Shown: positions 62,658-64,000 of the stretch, one piece after another
Position numbering within the stretch: the first letter of the stretch is position 1
How the letters are laid out: each line of letters opens with the position of its first letter
From: Lachnospiraceae bacterium
Lineage (GTDB): Bacteria; Bacillota; Clostridia; Lachnospirales; Lachnospiraceae
Direction of reading: 5' to 3'
DNA length: 64,000 nucleotides
NCBI GenBank assembly: GCA_015258065.1
Contig: JABZIZ010000005.1
Span: 1 to 64,000, forward strand
The notes under the pieces: generated by a model
Database searches by the model: none
Told to the model about the DNA's origin: nothing
Seen by the model: the letters and a program-made list of their open reading frames with translations, nothing else
Made by a program: the position numbers and the translations under genes

Positions 62658-62880
62658 CTTAAAGTATGCCGCTTGATGAGGTTATATGAACCATATTTGT
62701 TCATACGGAAACAGACAGATATCCCTGTGTGAATATCCAACTTTTTCTGAAAGTACGATTTCCTGAAAAAGAAAGTTTCTAAAAAGTGGGTGGATTGAGA
62801 TTCTCTAAAAACACTTTTAGAAATTTTATTTCATGAAATCCACACCGTAATCAGCGAGTTTAAGAAGAAGGAGGTGCCCT
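62658..62880 (+). promoter_or_regulatory. Structured leader of rplU (possible L21 autoregulatory leader)
   Basis: About 200 nt of noncoding leader. It contains the hairpin TATGAAC/GTTCATA (about 62684-62704) and a 12 bp helix with one bulge, TTTCTAAAAAGTG against CACTTTTAGAAA (about 62777-62822). The last 35 nt (ACACCGTAATCAGCGAGTTT then AAGAAGGAGGTG) lie where Firmicutes carry the L21 leader. I can support structure, not identity. Confidence 0.45.
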
Positions 62881-63186
62881 ATGTACGCAATTATTGTTAC
62901 CGGTGGAAAACAGTATAAGGTTTCCGAGGGTGATGTCATTGATGTCGAGAAGCTTGAAGCGGAAGAAGGCAAGCAGGTTACATTCGATCAAGTCATTGCC
63001 GTAAGTGACGGGACGCTGAGAGTTGCATCTGAAGTGGCAGGCGCAAAGGTAAATGCAACGGTCGTAAAGCAAGGCAAAAGTGCAAAGGTGACGGTTTACA
63101 GGTATAAACCCAAGACCGGATATCACAAAAAGAACGGTCACAGACAGCCTTACACGCGTGTGAAGATCGAAGCAATCAGCATGTAA
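62881..63186 (+). CDS. rplU: 50S ribosomal protein L21
   Basis: A 101-residue L21: YAIIVTGGKQYKVSEGDVIDVEKL at the start (given in part), then FDQVIAVSDG and the C-terminal KPKTGYHKKNGHRQPYTRVK. AAGGAGGTG precedes the ATG. First gene of the conserved rplU-prp-rpmA set. Confidence 0.97.
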   Translation: MYAIIVTGGKQYKVSEGDVIDVEKLEAEEGKQVTFDQVIAVSDGTLRVASEVAGAKVNATVVKQGKSAKVTVYRYKPKTGYHKKNGHRQPYTRVKIEAISM

Positions 63187-63201
63187 CAGATCGGCAATTT
63201 C

Positions 63202-63531
63202 ATGACATCGGTGGTTATCTATCAGACAAAAGAGGGCACATTTACCGGATTTGATGCATTGGGGCACGCTGGCTTTGCAGATGCAGGGGAAGATATTGTC
63301 TGTGCTGCAATTTCAGCCCTCGTAATCAATACGGTCAATTCTATTGAAAAATTGACAGATAGTACCGTTTTGGTGCAGGAAGATCCGAAAGTCGGCAAGA
63401 TCTCTTGTCGCTTTCCGGTCAAACTCAACGGAGATGGAGTGCTTCTCATGCGTTCGCTACACTTGGGTGTAAATGAAATTGCGAAGAGGTACGGAGAAAA
63501 GTACCTAAAAGTAATTACAAAGGAGGTATGA
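63202..63531 (+). CDS. prp: Ribosomal-processing cysteine protease Prp
   Basis: A 109-residue protease that removes the N-terminal extension of L27. It shows the catalytic His in GHAGFADAGEDIVCAAISAL and the catalytic Cys 12 residues later in the same segment. It lies between rplU and rpmA, its conserved place in Firmicutes. The L27 downstream has the matching cleavage sequence. Confidence 0.95.
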   Translation: MTSVVIYQTKEGTFTGFDALGHAGFADAGEDIVCAAISALVINTVNSIEKLTDSTVLVQEDPKVGKISCRFPVKLNGDGVLLMRSLHLGVNEIAKRYGEKYLKVITKEV

Positions 63532-63534
63532 GCC

Positions 63535-63822
63535 ATGATTCAGATGAATCTGCAATTTTTTGCTCATAAAAAGGGTGTCGGTTCTACGAAGAACGGCAGA
63601 GATTCCGAATCGAAGAGGCTGGGAGCCAAGCGTGCCGATGGCCAATTTGTAAAGGCTGGAAATATTCTTTACAGACAGCGCGGTACACATATTCATCCCG
63701 GTATCAATGTTGGAATTGGTGGTGATGATACACTTTTTGCTCTCACAGATGGTGTTCTGAAATTTGAGCGCAAGGGACGAAGCAAAACACAGGCGAGTGT
63801 ACATCCTGTCATTGCAAGGTAA
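63535..63822 (+). CDS. rpmA: 50S ribosomal protein L27 with Prp-cleaved extension
   Basis: A 95-residue L27. The N-terminus MIQMNLQFFAHKKG carries the Firmicute extension; Prp cuts after LQFF, leaving AHKKG as the mature start near the peptidyl-transferase centre. GSTKNGRDSESKRLGAKRADGQFV and RQRGTHIHPG are typical. AAAGGAGG lies upstream, and a strong hairpin at 63840 follows. Confidence 0.97.
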   Translation: MIQMNLQFFAHKKGVGSTKNGRDSESKRLGAKRADGQFVKAGNILYRQRGTHIHPGINVGIGGDDTLFALTDGVLKFERKGRSKTQASVHPVIAR

Positions 63823-63839
63823 ATAGTAGATGACTTCGA

Positions 63840-63876
63840 AATGGTTTCAAACCGGAAGCTTTGGTTTGAAACCATT
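63840..63876 (+). terminator. Hairpin after rpmA
   Basis: AATGGTTTCAAACC (63840-63853) pairs perfectly with GGTTTGAAACCATT (63863-63876) around a 9-nt loop. Only CTTT follows, so it may be a weak terminator or attenuate into obg rather than end all transcripts. Confidence 0.65.
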
Positions 63877-63914
63877 CTTTGATTATTGCCGAAAGGATTA
63901 CAACAGGAGATTTC

Positions 63915-64000
63915 ATGCCAGAGTTTATTGATCATGTAAAAATTCATATTGCCAGTGGCAAGGGTGGAGACGGCCATGTCTCCTTTCGTAGGGAAAAATA
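63915..64000 (+). CDS. obg: GTPase Obg/CgtA, N-terminal part (cut by window end)
   Basis: The ATG at 63915 has AGGAGA upstream. The first 28 residues, with VKIHIASGKGGDGHVSFRREK (given in part), match the glycine-rich N-terminal domain of Obg, a ribosome-assembly and stress GTPase. The order rpmA-obg is conserved. The G domain is outside the window. Confidence 0.93.
   Translation, partial: MPEFIDHVKIHIASGKGGDGHVSFRREK

Overview
The window looks like chromosome of a mid-GC, low-complexity-genome anaerobic Firmicute of the class Clostridia, most like a member of the Lachnospiraceae. The pointers are the tmRNA tag AEDNLALAA (clostridial type), the order TIGR03960 radical SAM / TIGR03936 / lipoprotein / RNase G / rplU-prp-rpmA-obg, a Prp-processed L27 with an N-terminal extension, an Asp23-FakA-RecG block, RecU, RNase R-SmpB-ssrA, and strong Shine-Dalgarno sites with frequent TTG or GTG starts. 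No species can be named from the sequence alone.

Layout. 1-1481: end of phosphate acetyltransferase (pta) and a tandem class II aldolase-like protein. 1538-5125 (minus): two consecutive GGDEF-EAL proteins of cyclic-di-GMP signalling, one membrane-bound with an intact EAL site, one soluble with a damaged site. 5335-9588: a lactonase-fold propeller, chorismate synthase (minus), a DUF421 membrane protein and a VanY-type carboxypeptidase. 9585-18157: tgt and yajC, then an amino-acid biosynthesis stretch, leuB-ilvD-ilvB (branched-chain) and serC-serA (serine). 18169-21471: a GlgB homologue that has lost all its catalytic residues and gained a coiled-coil tail, next to an MscS channel. 21545-25216: a tRNA-Thr on the minus strand, an ECF vitamin-type transporter operon (S, fused A-A', T), and rpmB on the minus strand. 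25398-35792: a long plus-strand housekeeping block (asp23, fakA, recG, rpoZ, rimO, pgsA, thiN, secG, rnr, smpB) that ends in ssrA with a consensus promoter.

36281-42600 is the clearest accessory segment. It begins directly at the tmRNA 3' end and is visibly more A/T-rich. It holds a small frameshifted ORF whose stop overlaps the start of a twin ABC exporter (ATGA), followed by an ABC-2 ATPase and two ABC-2 permeases, all tightly coupled. This is the general layout of a peptide export plus self-protection cassette, but without a modification enzyme or regulator. It is the best candidate in the window for an undescribed system.

42681-64000 returns to core sequence: a heterodimeric ABC exporter pair with complementary degenerate ATP sites and an apparently leaderless first gene, a DegV protein, a type IIA topoisomerase pair, rsmD-coaD, a coiled-coil protein, a cell-wall amidase, a HAD phosphatase, an RluA pseudouridine synthase, RecU, the radical SAM pair, a Ser-rich lipoprotein, a short RNase G and the rplU-prp-rpmA-obg ribosomal block (obg is cut by the window edge). 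Several short tandem duplications (16 bp after recG, 20 bp after recU, 21 bp inside the TIGR03936 gene) suggest active slippage in this genome.
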